A stretch of 64,000 nt of DNA, from contig NZ_JAGYXY010000001.1 of NCBI RefSeq assembly GCF_018362775.1, forward strand, positions 759,126 through 823,125. Direction: 5' to 3'. This document shows positions 62,679 through 64,000 of this stretch, one piece after another. The notes beneath the pieces were generated by a model. That model was given only the letters and a program-made list of their open reading frames with translations. It had not been told where the DNA came from and searched no databases. The DNA is from Alistipes montrealensis (GTDB lineage: Bacteria; Bacteroidota; Bacteroidia; Bacteroidales; Rikenellaceae). Every line of letters begins with the position of its first letter. Positions within the stretch are counted from its first letter, which is position 1. Position numbers and translations under genes: made by a program.

Positions 62679-64000
62679 ATGAAAAAACTACATATCCTGC
62701 TCTTCGGCGCGGCGCTGCTCTTCAGCAGTTGCACCCGGGAGCCAGAAATCACCGAACCGGCCCCGCCGCACGCCTCGTCGGGACTCGTCATCAAAGCCGC
62801 CTGCACCCCGGCGACCCGCACCGACATCAACGAGGGTAAAAGCACCTGGGAAGCCGGCGACCGCATTACGGTCGTCTACGACGGTGCGGCCTACGCCTAC
62901 ACGGCCGCCGAAACCGGCGTCACGACCACCTTCACCAGCGACGCAGGCATCGCCTCGTACGATGCGTCGAAACCGCTGACGGCCTACTACCCCGCCACAA
63001 CCGCCGAAGGCATCGTCAGCGTGGAGGCCGGGCGCACGATCGCCTTCCAGGGCACGGAGCAGGCCAACACGGCCTGCGCACCGCTGGTCGGCACGCCGCT
63101 CGAAAACAATCTTTCGGAAGGGGCGCTGCACGTCTCATTCCGCAACATCTTCTCGGTCATCGAACTGCGCATCGACGCCGGCGACCTGGAAAGCCCGGCA
63201 CGGTCGATTACGGTGGAACCCGCCTCGGAGGAGGGATTCGAAGGTTACCTGACTTTCACCGGCACGGTCGACCCCGCAACGCTCGCCCTCACCCCGGCCC
63301 CCGACGGAACCGGCACGAAACTGACGCTGGATTTTCCCGAGGGAGCCGACCTGACCCGTCCTCAGACGATCAAATTCCCCGTCGGGCGTTTCACCTCGCC
63401 GGCGGGCCTGAAACTGACGCTTTCGACAGCCGACGGCAAAAGCTACACGAAGAACGTCTACAAATCGGGCGTACGCACCTATAACGAAACCGACGGCACG
63501 TTCGCAGCCCGCCACCTGGCCAAGGCGCTTTACGCCTTCGCGCCTCCGGGAGGCATCTGGACGGCTGACGACCTCGTCGAATTCGCCGCAGCGGTCAACG
63601 CAGGCGAAACCCTCGCCCCGTGGCAGAACGACGAAGGCGTCGTGGTGCTGCTCGACGATATCGACATGACAGGCACGACGGCATGGACCCCGATCGGCGA
63701 TGCGACCTTCGCACTGGCGAGCAACGCCATCTCGATCAGTTCGGGACGCCCCTTCACGGGCTTTTTCGACGGACAGGACCATGCGATCTGCAACTTCAAA
63801 ATGGTGTGCGACAACGCCACGGCCAACCGTGCGTGGGGGCTGTTCGGCGCACTGGGTCCCGGAGCCGTCGTCGAGAACCTGATCTTCGACGCCTCCTGCT
63901 CGCTGGAGGTCAAGGCTTCGAAGGGTACGGACTGCGGCATCCTGGCCGGACTGGTCTACGACGCTACCGTGCGCAACGTCACCAATAACGCCCCGATGTC
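62679..64000 (+). CDS. Fimbrillin-like/GLUG lipoprotein, 3' end outside window
   Basis: The frame from the ATG at 62679 stays open to the end of the window (440 codons seen). It is a lipoprotein: MKKLHILLFGAALLFSSC, then TREPEITEPAPP. Residues 35-290 have the fimbrillin pattern (TPATRTDINEGKSTWEAGDR, TAYYPATTAEG, LHVSFRNIFSVIELRI, IKFPVGRFTS) and no DUF4988 head. From about residue 295 a GLUG block begins (ADDLVEFAAAVNAGE, WTPIGDATF, FTGFFDGQDHAICNFKM, WGLFGALGPGAVVENL), most like copy 2 of the previous gene. It may end in another enzyme domain beyond the window. It is 12 bases after the SGNH-bearing gene and surely in the same unit. Confidence 0.8.
   Translation, partial: MKKLHILLFGAALLFSSCTREPEITEPAPPHASSGLVIKAACTPATRTDINEGKSTWEAGDRITVVYDGAAYAYTAAETGVTTTFTSDAGIASYDASKPLTAYYPATTAEGIVSVEAGRTIAFQGTEQANTACAPLVGTPLENNLSEGALHVSFRNIFSVIELRIDAGDLESPARSITVEPASEEGFEGYLTFTGTVDPATLALTPAPDGTGTKLTLDFPEGADLTRPQTIKFPVGRFTSPAGLKLTLSTADGKSYTKNVYKSGVRTYNETDGTFAARHLAKALYAFAPPGGIWTADDLVEFAAAVNAGETLAPWQNDEGVVVLLDDIDMTGTTAWTPIGDATFALASNAISISSGRPFTGFFDGQDHAICNFKMVCDNATANRAWGLFGALGPGAVVENLIFDASCSLEVKASKGTDCGILAGLVYDATVRNVTNNAPM

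Noticed and set aside
1-64000. Prophage, transposon, CRISPR array, tRNA or rRNA genes
   Set aside because: No integrase, transposase, cas gene, repeat-spacer pattern or recognisable RNA gene was found on either strand. The region reads as ordinary chromosome with accessory surface loci.

Overview
The window comes from a Bacteroidales gut bacterium, most likely Alistipes (Rikenellaceae) or a close relative; no search was run, so the genus is an inference. The evidence is GC-rich, Asp-rich coding sequence, several SusC/SusD pairs, many lipoproteins with acidic residues just after the lipobox Cys, DUF4493/PCMD/DUF4988/fimbrillin-type families, and promoters of the Bacteroidetes form TTTG-N19-TAnnTTTG. 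No rRNA, tRNA, CRISPR array, transposase or integrase was seen, and no gene-free stretch exceeds about 250 bases.

Layout. (1) 1-383: the 3' end of an S9-type peptidase. (2) 601-13577: two consecutive transcription units of surface-lipoprotein genes. Unit 1 is a 56-residue peptide plus a fimbrillin/PCMD lipoprotein. Unit 2 has seven genes: a fimbrillin-like protein, three DUF4493-type lipoproteins, two paralogous outer-membrane barrels and a PCMD lipoprotein. Both units start at the same control element: a tandem half-site GTTC(G/A)T with a 21-bp period, placed exactly 38 bp before the -7 box. This suggests one regulator, possibly of LytTR type. (3) 13716-23942: SusCD locus 1, with a FecR anti-sigma, an STN-containing SusC, SusD, a DUF1735/F5-8C lipoprotein, a lipoprotein EEP-family phosphodiesterase and a secreted metallophosphoesterase. 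Its probable ECF sigma gene lies convergently at the far end. There is no glycoside hydrolase, so phosphoester substrates are likely.

(4) 24118-45212: mainly housekeeping genes. On the minus strand are a lytic transglycosylase, a porin-like barrel and pssA. Divergent to them are manC, murF and a GH123-like lipoprotein. Next come a MazG-like pyrophosphatase, an OPT transporter, pepT, nadE and a DUF4923 protein, then gdhA. On the minus strand follow a PAP2-like membrane protein, rpoN and asnS, with a GH2-like protein that has lost its catalytic residues divergent from asnS.

(5) 45401-64000: SusCD locus 2, with ECF sigma, FecR, STN-SusC and SusD, followed by four large lipoproteins. The first three share a DUF4988 coiled-coil head and a GLUG-repeat scaffold. 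One carries a C-terminal NAGPA phosphodiester glycosidase, one has no enzyme, and one carries two GLUG modules and a DUF4886/SGNH esterase. The fourth is cut by the window end and joins a fimbrillin-like head to GLUG repeats.

The strongest candidates for new biology are the DUF4988-GLUG lipoprotein family with interchangeable C-terminal enzymes, the shared 21-bp-period control element, the phosphatase-only SusCD locus and the catalytically dead GH2 protein.
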